A DNA stretch of 64,000 nt, taken from Segetibacter sp. 3557_3. GTDB taxonomy: Bacteria; Bacteroidota; Bacteroidia; Chitinophagales; Chitinophagaceae. A program made the translations under genes and the position numbers. Shown here in pieces: positions 54,903-63,908 of this stretch. How positions within the stretch are numbered: position 1 is the first letter of the stretch; every line of letters begins with the position of its first letter. The notes below the pieces were generated by a model, which saw nothing but the letters and a program-made list of their open reading frames with translations, ran no database searches and was not told the DNA's origin. The stretch is taken from positions 186,001-250,000 of the forward strand of contig NZ_SMSK01000002.1 in the NCBI RefSeq assembly GCF_004354985.1. Reading direction: 5' to 3'.

Positions 54903-56159
54903 ATGCCTTTTATGGATTCGAAACCCTCGAAAAAAAACCGGCTGACACTATATATCATTGTCTCAATGGTATTGGGGATCGTCACCGGTTATATCATCCA
55001 TAGGCAGGCAAGCCCATCTACCATTGCATCGTTTAGTACCAACATCAAGTTGCTTACAACGATATTCCTGCGCCTTATTCAAATGATTATCGCACCGCTG
55101 GTGTTCTCTACATTGGTGGTTGGAATAGCAAAACTCGGCGACCTTAAATCGGTTGGAAGGGTAGGTGGTAAGGCACTGTTTTGGTTTGTTAGCGCATCGC
55201 TTACATCCCTGTTAATCGGGCTTGTGCTGGTAAACTTTTTTAAGCCGGGCGAAGGCATTGACCTGAGCAATGCAGACGCCAGTGCCGCCGCAGATGTAAT
55301 GGGCAAAACAAAGGCTTTTTCTATCCAGAATTTTATTGAGCACGTGTTTCCGCGAAGCATATTTGAAGCGATGGCTACCAATGAAATTCTTCAAATTGTA
55401 ATCTTTAGTGTTTTCTTTGGTGTAGCTACGGCTGCGCTGGGCGATTATGGTAAAATAGTTGTGAAAGGTCTCGAGGCAGTATCGCATGTTATTTTGAAGA
55501 TGGTTAATTATGTAATGGCGTTTGCACCGCTTGGTGTGTTTGGTGCCATTGCTGCAGTAATTGCCACCAAAGGATTGGTGGTATTTTCATTTTACGGCTA
55601 TTATTTATTGTACTTTCTAATTGGCATCATGGTTCTCTGGGCCGTGCTATTAATGGTGGGTTACCTTATATTAAGGAACCGCCTTGCAGGATTATTAAAA
55701 AGGATTGCCCAACCTTTGTTGATTGCTTTTAGTACCACCAGTAGTGAGGCCGTGTTTCCGAAGTTGACGGAAGAACTTGAGCGGTTTGGTTGCAAAGACA
55801 AAATTGTGGCGTTCATTTTGCCACTTGGTTATAGCTTTAACCTCGACGGGAGTATGATGTATATGACCTTCGCGAGTATTGCAATAGCGCAGGCTTATGG
55901 TATTCAGCTTGAAACAGGTACGCAGATAACCATGTTGCTGGTGTTAATGCTAACGAGCAAAGGTATCGCCGGGGTGCCGCGTGCATCGCTGGTGGTGGTT
56001 GCTGCAACCTGCGCAATGTTTGATATACCACCGGAGGGTATCGCACTAATACTGCCCATCGATCATTTTTGTGACATGTTTCGTACTGCCACAAACGTGT
56101 TGGGAAATGCGCTTGCAACAAGCGTTGTAAGCAAATGGGAAAATTCACTTGAAAGCTGA
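54903..56159 (+). CDS. Dicarboxylate/amino acid:cation symporter (DAACS, GltP/DctA-like)
   Basis: 418 residues. Hydrophobic helices throughout, with SSEAVFPKLTEEL (the serine-rich reentrant hairpin 1, AFSTTSSEAVFP), LPLGYSFNLDGSMMYMTFA (motif with the Na+ site) and LLVLMLTSKGIAGVPRASLVVVA, followed by IDHFCDMFRTATNVLGN containing the substrate-site Asp-Arg-Thr-Asn. Glutamate/aspartate or C4-dicarboxylate uptake is the likely role. Confidence 0.95.
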   Translation: MPFMDSKPSKKNRLTLYIIVSMVLGIVTGYIIHRQASPSTIASFSTNIKLLTTIFLRLIQMIIAPLVFSTLVVGIAKLGDLKSVGRVGGKALFWFVSASLTSLLIGLVLVNFFKPGEGIDLSNADASAAADVMGKTKAFSIQNFIEHVFPRSIFEAMATNEILQIVIFSVFFGVATAALGDYGKIVVKGLEAVSHVILKMVNYVMAFAPLGVFGAIAAVIATKGLVVFSFYGYYLLYFLIGIMVLWAVLLMVGYLILRNRLAGLLKRIAQPLLIAFSTTSSEAVFPKLTEELERFGCKDKIVAFILPLGYSFNLDGSMMYMTFASIAIAQAYGIQLETGTQITMLLVLMLTSKGIAGVPRASLVVVAATCAMFDIPPEGIALILPIDHFCDMFRTATNVLGNALATSVVSKWENSLES

Positions 56160-56182
56160 TTGTTCATCATTAAGTTTAATTC

Positions 56183-56878
56183 ATGGATTCGCTGCTCGAA
56201 TTTATAAAGAACCTGACCGACCCAGTTTGGATTAACCAACACGGTGGTTTATATATTGTGGTGTTGATCATTTTTGCAGAGACCGGTTTGTTTGTCGGAT
56301 TTTTCCTTCCCGGAGACTCGCTACTCTTTATTACCGGCATGATCATCGCCAACTCGCTTGCGCCATTTCAGAGTGACTCGTTAAATCTTTTGTATTGGAT
56401 GACGCTGATTTCGGTTGCAGGAGTAATCGGGAACATGGTGGGTTATTGGTTTGGTAAAAAGTCGGGTCCGCTGATCTTTGAGCGAAGGGATACCTGGCTG
56501 TTTAAACGAAAGCATATCGTGCAGGCTAAAGAGTTTTACGACCGGCGGGGTGGCTCCGCAATCATCTTTGCGCGCTTTTTACCCATCGTTCGCACCTTCG
56601 CGCCAATTGTGGCTGGGGTAGTTAAAATGGACTATAAAAAGTTTTTGTTTTTCAATGTAGTAGGATGTATTGCCTGGGTGATCAGCATGATCATGGCGGG
56701 TTACCTGCTTGGCGCAAACGTGTGGGTAAAAAAGAACCTTGAATATATTGTAATCGGCCTTGTACTGGTAACTACAGCTCCTGTATTGTTCAAAATGTTT
56801 TTTAGCAAAAAGAAGTCGCCCATTATTGAAGTGGCGGAAGACATAGCTGAAGAAAAGCTAAAAACCCCTTCGGAATAA
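56183..56878 (+). CDS. DedA-family membrane protein
   Basis: 231 residues. IIFAETGLFVGFFLPGDSLLF, the conserved E-x(n)-F/G-LPGD region, then IGNMVGYWFGKKSGPLIF and the RxxPxxR-like FARFLPIVRTFAPIVAGVVKMDYKKF. Four to five transmembrane parts. Family members act in undecaprenyl phosphate or lipid handling; the exact role is unknown. 23 bp after the symporter gene. Confidence 0.92.
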   Translation: MDSLLEFIKNLTDPVWINQHGGLYIVVLIIFAETGLFVGFFLPGDSLLFITGMIIANSLAPFQSDSLNLLYWMTLISVAGVIGNMVGYWFGKKSGPLIFERRDTWLFKRKHIVQAKEFYDRRGGSAIIFARFLPIVRTFAPIVAGVVKMDYKKFLFFNVVGCIAWVISMIMAGYLLGANVWVKKNLEYIVIGLVLVTTAPVLFKMFFSKKKSPIIEVAEDIAEEKLKTPSE

Positions 56879-56886
56879 CTACTCCT

Positions 56887-58107
56887 ATGGATAAGCGTGC
56901 GTATGGCATCTTCTCGATACCGGTGATCGTGGGTGCTTTGGGCTACTTTGTCGACATCTATGACCTTCTCTTATTTGGCATCATCCGAAAAACAAGCCTT
57001 GCATCGCTGGGGCTGACACCCGAAGAAGTTTTAACCAAAGGTGAATTCATCATCGGTGTGCAAATGGTGGGTCTCATGATTGGTGGTATCATCTGGGGTA
57101 TCATGGGTGATAAAAAAGGCAGGCTTAGTGTATTGTTCGGTTCTATTGTGTTGTATTCCCTTGCAAATATTGCCAATGGCATGGTACAAACGGTAGATCA
57201 ATATGCCTTACTGCGGTTTATTGCAGGGGTTGGCCTGGCCGGCGAACTTGGCGCGGGTATCACCCTTGTTTCAGAACTTTTGCCAAAGGAAAAACGTGGT
57301 ATCGGAACATCGCTGGTAGCCGGTATTGGTTTAACCGGCGCCGTTGTGGCTTACTTTATTTCCAAAGAATTCGATTGGCGCATATGTTATTATATCGGCG
57401 GTGCTATGGGCCTCCTGCTGTTGCTGCTTAGGGTAAGTGTATTTGAAAGCGGCATGTTCAAGGAGACCAAAGAATTAAATGTAAGCAGGGGAAACTTCCT
57501 GATGCTGTTTAACAATAAGGATCGTTTTTTTACCTACCTGAAATGTATACTCATCGGGTTGCCTACCTGGTTTGTTATTGGTGTACTGGTAAGCTTTTCC
57601 GATAAATTTGGAACTGAGATGGGGATCACCGGTGCGATTGACCCAGGGCGCGCAATCATGTACGCCTATGTAGGAATCTCAATCGGGGATGTATTGATCG
57701 GGTTGCTGAGTCAAAAATTGCGGAGCCGTAAAAAAGCACTTTTTATTTTTTATGGCCTCACCATTGTATTCATGGGCTTATTCTTTGCCCAAAGTGGCGG
57801 AACTCCGGCAACCATGTACCTGATTTGTGCGGGACTTGGGTTTGCCACCGGGTTTTGGGCGATTTTTGTAACCATAGCAGCAGAACAGTTTGGTACCAAC
57901 ATCAGGGCAATGGCAGCTACCACCGTTCCGAATATGGTAAGGGGGGCGCTGCCTTTAATCATCCTGCTATTTAAGTACCTGCGGGAGGAAACAGGTTATA
58001 TCAACGGGGCCATTATCACTGCTGCTATCATCATGTGTATTACGCTTGTAGCGGCCTGGTTTACCCGCGAGACGTTTGGCAAAGACCTGAACTATGTAGA
58101 GGCTTAA
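56887..58107 (+). CDS. Major facilitator superfamily transporter
   Basis: 406 residues with 12 transmembrane helices expected. N-terminal VDIYDLLLFGIIRKTSL, the loop 2-3 motif GIIWGIMGDKKGRLSVLFGS, and GVGLAGELGAGITLVSELLPKEKRG between helices 4 and 5, as in the sugar-phosphate/aromatic acid:H+ branch. Substrate unknown. Starts 8 bp after dedA, forming a run of three membrane protein genes. Confidence 0.92.
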   Translation: MDKRAYGIFSIPVIVGALGYFVDIYDLLLFGIIRKTSLASLGLTPEEVLTKGEFIIGVQMVGLMIGGIIWGIMGDKKGRLSVLFGSIVLYSLANIANGMVQTVDQYALLRFIAGVGLAGELGAGITLVSELLPKEKRGIGTSLVAGIGLTGAVVAYFISKEFDWRICYYIGGAMGLLLLLLRVSVFESGMFKETKELNVSRGNFLMLFNNKDRFFTYLKCILIGLPTWFVIGVLVSFSDKFGTEMGITGAIDPGRAIMYAYVGISIGDVLIGLLSQKLRSRKKALFIFYGLTIVFMGLFFAQSGGTPATMYLICAGLGFATGFWAIFVTIAAEQFGTNIRAMAATTVPNMVRGALPLIILLFKYLREETGYINGAIITAAIIMCITLVAAWFTRETFGKDLNYVEA

Positions 58108-58139
58108 GCAATTAATCGAACCACCTAAATAGGATAAAG

Positions 58140-59174
58140 CTGGAACCTCAGATTGATACACCAGGTAAACCTGCAAAAACGGGACTAAAGATCCTGATCA
58201 TCCGGTTCTCTTCAATCGGCGACATCGTGCTGACCACTCCGGTCGTTCGTTGCCTCAAACAGCAATTGCCTGGTGTAGAGCTTCACTATCTTACCAAGCG
58301 ATCTTTTGCCGGCATCCTCCGCTACAATCCGTACATCACAAAAACCATCTTACTCGATAGCAGCTGGGAGTTGATGATGCATTCGCTCCGGCTGGAGGCA
58401 TACGACTATGTGATCGACCTGCACCATAACCTGCGCACCCTAAGAATAAAGCGGGGACTTGGTGCAAAAAGCTTTGCCTACAATAAGCTAAACGTTCAAA
58501 AATGGCTGTTGGTGAACTTTAAGATCAACAATATGCCGCCAGTGCATATTGTTGACAGGTATATGGATACCGTACGTGCGCTTGGTGTAGTAAATGATGG
58601 TAAGGGATTGGACTACTTCATCCCTGAAAAAGACCAGGTTCCGTTGGAAGATATACCCGCGGCACAGTCGCTTGGTTATATTGGCGTAGTGATCGGGGCA
58701 GCCCTAAACACCAAAAAGCTACCCGTTGAGAAGCTTCGAGAACTTTGTGAGAAAATAGACTATCCGATTATTCTGCTGGGCGGCCCTGAAGACCGTGAAG
58801 CAGGTTCAATTATAGCTGAAGCTGATCCCATCAAGATCTACAATTCATGCGGTAAGTTTAACCTGAACGAAAGTGCTGACCTGGTTCGGACCGCACGGTT
58901 GGTGATTACGCACGATACGGGCCTGATGCATATTGCCGCCGCTTTTGGTAAGCCCATTATCAGTGTTTGGGGAAACACCGTACCCCAGTTTGGTATGACG
59001 CCCTATTATGGCTTTAGCGCAAGTGTATCGCATATGATGGAAGTAAAAGGACTGAGTTGCCGGCCTTGTAGCAAGATCGGTTATGCAAAGTGCCCGCGCG
59101 GTCATTTTAAGTGTATGAACAACCATGATATAGATGAGCTTGCGAAACGGGCGATGGCGTTGGTAAGAAGATGA
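58140..59174 (+). CDS. Glycosyltransferase family 9 (heptosyltransferase-like)
   Basis: Cytosolic sugar transferase of lipopolysaccharide or related glycan assembly. The conserved start of the fold, LKILIIRFSSIGDIVLTTPV, lies in frame upstream of the first GTG at 58227, and the frame is open from 58116. No ATG, GTG or TTG occurs in that stretch, so translation may start at CTG 58140 (after AGGATAAAG) or ATT 58152; start uncertain. The C-terminal nucleotide-sugar site has ITHDTGLMHIAAAFGKPIISVWG. 344 residues from CTG. It follows the MFS gene by about 30 bp. Confidence 0.82.
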   Translation: MEPQIDTPGKPAKTGLKILIIRFSSIGDIVLTTPVVRCLKQQLPGVELHYLTKRSFAGILRYNPYITKTILLDSSWELMMHSLRLEAYDYVIDLHHNLRTLRIKRGLGAKSFAYNKLNVQKWLLVNFKINNMPPVHIVDRYMDTVRALGVVNDGKGLDYFIPEKDQVPLEDIPAAQSLGYIGVVIGAALNTKKLPVEKLRELCEKIDYPIILLGGPEDREAGSIIAEADPIKIYNSCGKFNLNESADLVRTARLVITHDTGLMHIAAAFGKPIISVWGNTVPQFGMTPYYGFSASVSHMMEVKGLSCRPCSKIGYAKCPRGHFKCMNNHDIDELAKRAMALVRR

Positions 59175-59217
59175 GGCAATAGGTAATAAGGTATTGAGTA
59201 TTGTGGTATTTGGTTGA

Positions 59218-59285
59218 AAAGTTGATTAGTTGATCAGTTGAAAAGTTGAATGGTTGATAAGTTGATCAGTTGATAAGTTGACTGG
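59218..59285. repeat. Degenerate tandem repeat of GTTGAT/AAGTTGA type
   Basis: Repeated AGTTGATCAGTTGA and AAGTTGAATGGTTGATAAG units in an A/T/G-only tract. No coding potential; slippage-prone. Confidence 0.6.
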
Positions 59286-59357
59286 TAATGCATACGCTCA
59301 TCTCAAGACTTGGCTCGTTTAAGTTTGAACTTTATTTTGGGACGAGCTTAAGGAATG

Positions 59358-59392
59358 CTATGGAACATCGTTGTGTCACTCACTTATACGGC
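59358..59392 (-). repeat. Dispersed intergenic repeat, copy R8 (short form)
   Basis: CTATGGAACATCGTTGTGTC then ACTCACTTATACGGCA; nearly identical to R1 and R5 in this part. Confidence 0.7.
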
Positions 59393-59544
59393 AAACCTGT
59401 ATTCGACAACTGCTGCGTAGTTCAATGAACTGCAAGGCACCGTTTCAATTTTTGGTGCACGGCCGAACGATCACGGAATTACAACGATGTTTCTACGTAC
59501 TAAACGCTCTTCATTTTAACAATGATCCACAAAGATTTGCTGTT

Positions 59545-59629
59545 GAACGGAGCGTCGCCCGTCCGAATGGCGCAGCCGGGCGGGCAACCACTGTCGCTTC
59601 AGTTGTTGCTGCTGGCTACCAAAAAAAAA
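59545..59629 (+). repeat. Dispersed intergenic repeat, copy R9 (long form with hairpin)
   Basis: GAACGGAGCGTCGCCCGTCC continuing to AATGGCGCAGC and CGGGCGGGC: a 9-bp stem (GCCCGTCCG / CGGGCGGGC, one G-U pair) with an 11-nt loop. Then CAAC, a spacer, and TGCTGGCTACC with a run of nine As at the right end. Opposite orientation to R8. Confidence 0.75.
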
Positions 59630-59656
59630 GCTCCTGTTTTTCGCAGGAGCTTTTTT
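59622..59656. terminator. Bidirectional terminator downstream of queA
   Basis: AAAAAAAAGCTCCTG, a 7-nt loop, CAGGAGCTTTTTT: 7-bp GC-containing stem flanked by A and T runs. On the minus strand it ends queA. Its left A run is shared with repeat R9. Confidence 0.85.
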
Positions 59657-59673
59657 GTGAAAGTATAAGATGC

Positions 59674-60723
59674 TTAGATGATCAGGATGGCGTCGCCATA
59701 GCTGAAGAACCGGTACTTGTCTTTGATGGCTTTCTTGTAAGCTTCCATGGCCAGGTCGTAACCGGCGAATGCGCAGGTCATGATAAGGAGGCTGGTTTTA
59801 GGCAGGTGAAAGTTGGTTACCAGCGCGTCAGCAACATTGAAGTTGTATGGCGGATGAATAAAATGGTTTGTCCAGCCTTCACTTGGTTTCAGCAGCCGCT
59901 GTGCTGTAAAGCTGCTCTCCATTGAACGCATGGTGGTTGTTCCAATCGAGCAGATGCGATGTCCTTCTTCCTTAGCTTTGTTAACAATCTTGCAGGCGGT
60001 TTCATCGATCCGGTAATACTCGGCGTCCATCTTATGTTTACTCAGGTCTTCAACTTCGATGGGCCTGAATGTACCCAAACCCGTATGCAATGTTACTTCC
60101 GCAAACCGGATGCCCTTGATCTCGCATCTTTTTATGAGTTCTTTGCTGAAGTGTAAACCTGCTGTTGGTGCAGCAACGGCGCCCTCGTGTTTGGCGTAAA
60201 CAGTTTGGTAGCGCTCTTTATCCTCTTCATCGGGCTTGCGCTTGATGTACTTCGGAAGCGGGGTTTCGCCAAGTGCTTCCAACTGAACTTTAAACTCTTC
60301 TTCGGAACCCTCCCACAAAAAGCGGATGGTTCGTCCCCGGCTGGTGGTATTGTCGATAACTTCTGCAACCAGTTCATCGGAGTCGCCAAAGTATAATTTA
60401 TTACCAACCCTGATTTTCCTTGCGGGATCTACAATTACATCCCAAAGACGGTTGGGTTTGTTTAATTCGCGAAGTAAGAAGACCTCTATTTTTGCACCGG
60501 TTTTTTCCTTTCGTCCGTACATACGGGCAGGAAATACTTTAGTGTTATTTACAACAAATACATCTTTGTCATCAAAATATTCAATGATGTCGCGAAAGTG
60601 TTTGTTTTCCATCTGGCCAGTTTTGCGATGAACAACCATTAACCGGCTGTCTTCTCTTCTTTTGGCTGGATTTTGAGCAATAAGATTTAGTGGAAGGTCA
60701 AATTTGAATTGAGATAATTTCAT
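59674..60723 (-). CDS. queA: QueA, S-adenosylmethionine:tRNA ribosyltransferase-isomerase
   Basis: Makes epoxyqueuosine in tRNA anticodons. 349 residues. [23 protein letters not shown] at the start, [56 protein letters not shown] and [19 protein letters not shown], all conserved family blocks. Length is as expected. Confidence 0.97.
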   Translation of the reverse strand: MKLSQFKFDLPLNLIAQNPAKRREDSRLMVVHRKTGQMENKHFRDIIEYFDDKDVFVVNNTKVFPARMYGRKEKTGAKIEVFLLRELNKPNRLWDVIVDPARKIRVGNKLYFGDSDELVAEVIDNTTSRGRTIRFLWEGSEEEFKVQLEALGETPLPKYIKRKPDEEDKERYQTVYAKHEGAVAAPTAGLHFSKELIKRCEIKGIRFAEVTLHTGLGTFRPIEVEDLSKHKMDAEYYRIDETACKIVNKAKEEGHRICSIGTTTMRSMESSFTAQRLLKPSEGWTNHFIHPPYNFNVADALVTNFHLPKTSLLIMTCAFAGYDLAMEAYKKAIKDKYRFFSYGDAILII

Positions 60724-61126
60724 GTGTCGATTGAAAGTTTAAACAATAGTCACATGCAGTATAGCCCTGATATAGGGTGAGTCATGTTACGGCATGATTT
60801 TAAAGTGTGCAAAACTAAGTTTTTTAAGCCTATGATCCCGAAAGTTAACATATCGTTTCAATATGATTGACTAATGATCTTGTATTGCGGCAGCTAATAC
60901 CATTGGATTGGAAGCGATCAGCTTAGCTTATGATTCAGACCAGGTGATCTCACGTCTGGTTGATATTGCTAATCTCCTTAAACCCTGTCTGGTTCGTAAA
61001 CATAATCCGTGACGAGGAGAGTAAATTTTACCTGGACTTTCTTAATGATCAGAAGTGAGTTGACATTCATTGGTATCTGGGCAACTCATTTCAGGCTGTC
61101 CTTTAACAAGTGAATGGACCATTATA
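60724..61126. other. Gap between queA and the AMP nucleosidase gene
   Basis: 403 bp between two minus-strand genes. On the minus strand TAGTTTTG (a -7-like site) lies about 110 bp before queA without a clear -33 partner. No hairpin with a T run, repeat copy or RNA signature is seen. Confidence 0.45.
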
Positions 61127-61897
61127 TCAAAACTTAAGGTGCCTTACTGTGAGGCCGTTATTGATCAGTTGTTTAAGGGAGTCGATCCCGATTTTGAGGT
61201 GCTTATCCACGAACGATCTTGTAACCAACACGTCGCTTTCTTCTGTTTTGACCCCTTCGGGAACCATCGGTTGGTCACTTACCAACAGGAGTGCGCCGGT
61301 TGGCGTTTTATTAAAGAACCCGACAGAAAATATTGTAGCTGTTTCCATGTCGATAGCATACGCCCTTACTTTTTGAAGGTAGGCTTTGAATTCTTCGTCG
61401 TGTTCCCAAACCCGGCGGTTGGTGGTGTAAACCGTTCCAGTCCAATAGTCCACTTCATAGTCCCTTATTGTTGTTGAGATCGCTTTTTGCAGCGCAAAAG
61501 AGGGCATTGCAGGAACTTCAGGCGGGAAGTAGTCGTTGGAAGTACCTTCACCACGTATGGCGGCAATAGGAAGTATAAGGTCGCCAATTTTATTTCGCTT
61601 TTTTAATCCCCCACATTTACCCAGGAAAAGCACGGCCTCTGGTTCTATGGCGGACAGCAAATCCATTACAGTAGCTGCGCCCGGACTTCCCATTCCGAAG
61701 TTGATGATTGTTATGCCATCAGCCGTTGCCGTTTGCATAGGCCGCTCCTCACCGGTTACCGGAACCCCATGCATAGTAGCGAACATTTTTACATAGTTGC
61801 TGAAGTTGGTGAGCAAAATGTATTTGCCAAAGTTGGAGAGCTTCTCCCCGGTATACCGGGGTAGCCAGTTCTTTACGATATCATCTTTCGTCTTCAT
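61127..61897 (-). CDS. amn: AMP nucleosidase
   Basis: 256 residues; single-domain form typical of Bacteroidota, without the N-terminal regulatory part of E. coli Amn. Nucleoside-phosphorylase fold: ITIINFGMGSPGAATVMDLL, AVLFLGKCGGLKKRNKIGDLIL, and the catalytic region YAIDMETATIFSVG with the acidic residue, then LLVSDQPMVPEG. Splits AMP into adenine and ribose 5-phosphate. Confidence 0.9.
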   Translation of the reverse strand: MKTKDDIVKNWLPRYTGEKLSNFGKYILLTNFSNYVKMFATMHGVPVTGEERPMQTATADGITIINFGMGSPGAATVMDLLSAIEPEAVLFLGKCGGLKKRNKIGDLILPIAAIRGEGTSNDYFPPEVPAMPSFALQKAISTTIRDYEVDYWTGTVYTTNRRVWEHDEEFKAYLQKVRAYAIDMETATIFSVGFFNKTPTGALLLVSDQPMVPEGVKTEESDVLVTRSFVDKHLKIGIDSLKQLINNGLTVRHLKF

Positions 61898-61975
61898 AAA
61901 TCACTTGTTTTGTAGTATTGTTGCTTCTTCCGGTCGAACAGGCAATTCTGTAAATTTAGCAAATACTTTCTTTCG

Positions 61976-62410
61976 ATGATCGATATCGCGTACCCTCCTC
62001 ACCCTTATAAAATAAAAGAAGAAGGCGGCCGCGAAATTATCTTTGATGAGATCCGGAAACAGTGGTTGGTATTAACGCCGGAAGAATGGGTCAGGCAAAA
62101 CTTTATCCAATACCTGGTACAGGCCATGCAATACCCTGCAACCCTGATGGCTGTAGAAAAGGAAATTCAGGTTGGGGGTATGCGCCGCCGCTGCGACATT
62201 GTGGTTTACCGCGACGCTATGCCTTGGATGATTGTGGAATGTAAGGAAATGAAAGTGCCGCTAACAACAACCGTATTGCGGCAGGTGTTGAACTATAATG
62301 TGCGGCTGCAGGTTGCCTACCTCGTAATAACCAATGGTACCACTACTTATGCCGCGTCCATCTCAGGTGAACGTGCTGAGTGGATAACCGCCATTCCCAC
62401 CTATAAATGA
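61976..62410 (+). CDS. Stand-alone type I restriction HsdR N-terminal-like nuclease domain
   Basis: 144 residues. PD-(D/E)xK features: a conserved Glu in LMAVEKEIQVGGMRRRCDIVV, the Asp of RCDIVVYRD and the ECK of PWMIVECKEMK (about residues 58-90), followed by LRQVLNYNVRLQVAYLVITNG, matching the HSDR_N_2 family. No helicase, HsdM or HsdS is nearby, so it is not a restriction system by itself. Function unknown; a widely conserved Bacteroidota gene. Confidence 0.85.
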   Translation: MIDIAYPPHPYKIKEEGGREIIFDEIRKQWLVLTPEEWVRQNFIQYLVQAMQYPATLMAVEKEIQVGGMRRRCDIVVYRDAMPWMIVECKEMKVPLTTTVLRQVLNYNVRLQVAYLVITNGTTTYAASISGERAEWITAIPTYK

Positions 62411-62435
62411 AAATTCCCGCCATCAGCGGGAATTT
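62411..62435. terminator. Hairpin terminator between the HsdR-N gene and gdhA
   Basis: AAATTCCCGC CATCA GCGGGAATTT: a perfect 10-bp stem starting directly after the stop codon, between convergent genes. The T run is short (three Ts). Confidence 0.65.
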
Positions 62436-62489
62436 ACTTAGTTCCTCAGGGCCGTTGCCCAGATTATGTGCTTGTTTTATCCTTGATGC

Positions 62490-63908
62490 TTATGGGAAAA
62501 TACCAAGCTCAGCATAACTTGTTCCAACCTTATTGATGGCGCACACATAAGCAGCCGTACGCATGTCGGGAATTTGCGGGTTGGTTTTCCATATCTCCAT
62601 GATCTCACGGGTAGCAGTGATCATCGTTTCTTCCAGTCCACTGTGTACCAGGTCCACTTCATCGGCACCATGTTCTATGAAGTTGCGTTCTATGTCGCTT
62701 ACCTTCTTCTCGGTGAGTTCTTCGATTTGCCCGAGAATGTGTTTATTCATGTTTTCACTAAATCGCTTTTCAAGGCGTCCGTAGCGCACATGGCTCAGGT
62801 TCTTCAACCACTCAAAATAACTTACGGTAACACCCCCTGCATTTAAGTACATATCCGGAACAACAAGGACGCCCCTCGCAGCAAAGTTTTCATCTGCCTC
62901 CGGGGTAATTGGTCCGTTTGCGGCTTCACCAATGATTTTTGCTTTAACCCTTGGAGCATTTTCGGCATTGATCACGTTTTCGAGTGCCGCAGGAATTAAA
63001 ATATCGCAATCCAGTTCAAGGGCGTCAGCGTTTTTTACAAGGTTTGTGGCACCGGGAAAGTTCAACAGGGAGCCTGTAGACTTGCGGTGTTTGAAGACTT
63101 CCTCTTCGTTAAAGCCATCAGGGTTGTAGATCGCACCTTCAAATTCGGCTATCGCGACTACCTTGCAGCCACCTTGCCTGAAGTATTTGGCGCAATAAAA
63201 ACCCACATTGCCGAGCCCCTGGATCACCACGGTTTTGCCTTCGAGACCCGTTGCGAGGCCAAGTTTGTCCATGGTGTCCTTCATATTGCAAACTTCACGA
63301 ATGCCAAAAAACACGCCCATTCCGGTAGCTTCTGTACGTCCGCGAACACCGCCTTGCGAAACGGGTTTACCCGTAACGCAACCGGCTGCGTCTACTTCTC
63401 CCGGATGCATGGCAACATAAGTATCGAGTATCCAGGCCATTTCTCTTGCGCCCGTACCGTAATCAGGTGCCGGTACATCTGTACCGGGTCCGATAAAATT
63501 CTTTTTAATTAATTCAGCAGTATAACGTCTGGTGATCTTCTCCAGCTCGTATTCCGTGTATTTCTTTGGATCTATCTTAATTCCGCCTTTACCCCCACCG
63601 AATGGAACATTTACAATAGCGCACTTATAGGTCATTAGTGCAGCCAGTGCCATTACCTCATCCTGGTTTACGGCAAGGCTAAAGCGGATACCGCCTTTAC
63701 AAGGTGCTTTATGGTGACTATGCTGAACCCGGTACGCTTCAATAACTTCTATCCGGTCGCCAATCCTTACCGGGAAGCGCATCTGGTAAACACTGTTACA
63801 GGCTTTAATTTGTTCCAGTATTCCGGGGTCCCATTGGGTAAACTTTGCCGCCTTATCAAAGCTTCTTTCAACGCTATTGAAGAAACTATAATTGTTCTGT
63901 TCTGACAT
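62490..63908 (-). CDS. gdhA: Glutamate dehydrogenase (Glu/Leu/Phe/Val family)
   Basis: Interconverts glutamate and 2-oxoglutarate plus ammonia. 472 residues. Substrate lysines in HHKAPCKGGIRFS and PFGGGKGGIKIDP, the catalytic Asp region GPGTDVPAPDYGTGAREMAW, and the Rossmann loop VIQGLGNVGFYCAKYF. C-terminal conserved PDMYLNAGGVTVSYFEWLKN. Hexameric NAD-type dehydrogenase; NAD or NADP preference is not assigned. Confidence 0.93.
   Translation of the reverse strand: MSEQNNYSFFNSVERSFDKAAKFTQWDPGILEQIKACNSVYQMRFPVRIGDRIEVIEAYRVQHSHHKAPCKGGIRFSLAVNQDEVMALAALMTYKCAIVNVPFGGGKGGIKIDPKKYTEYELEKITRRYTAELIKKNFIGPGTDVPAPDYGTGAREMAWILDTYVAMHPGEVDAAGCVTGKPVSQGGVRGRTEATGMGVFFGIREVCNMKDTMDKLGLATGLEGKTVVIQGLGNVGFYCAKYFRQGGCKVVAIAEFEGAIYNPDGFNEEEVFKHRKSTGSLLNFPGATNLVKNADALELDCDILIPAALENVINAENAPRVKAKIIGEAANGPITPEADENFAARGVLVVPDMYLNAGGVTVSYFEWLKNLSHVRYGRLEKRFSENMNKHILGQIEELTEKKVSDIERNFIEHGADEVDLVHSGLEETMITATREIMEIWKTNPQIPDMRTAAYVCAINKVGTSYAELGIFP

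Larger units (their letters stand above)
59175..59673. other. Repeat-rich gap between the glycosyltransferase and queA
   Basis: 499 bp without genes. It holds a TATTGAGTATT-type tract (59180-59215), a GTTGATMAGTTGA microsatellite (59218-59285), two dispersed-repeat copies (59358-59392 and 59545-59629), a further isolated CAACGATGTT at 59482-59491, and a terminator (59622-59656). Confidence 0.7.

Noticed and set aside
61976-62410. Restriction-modification system
   Set aside because: Only the HsdR N-terminal domain is present; no methylase, specificity or helicase gene is in the window.
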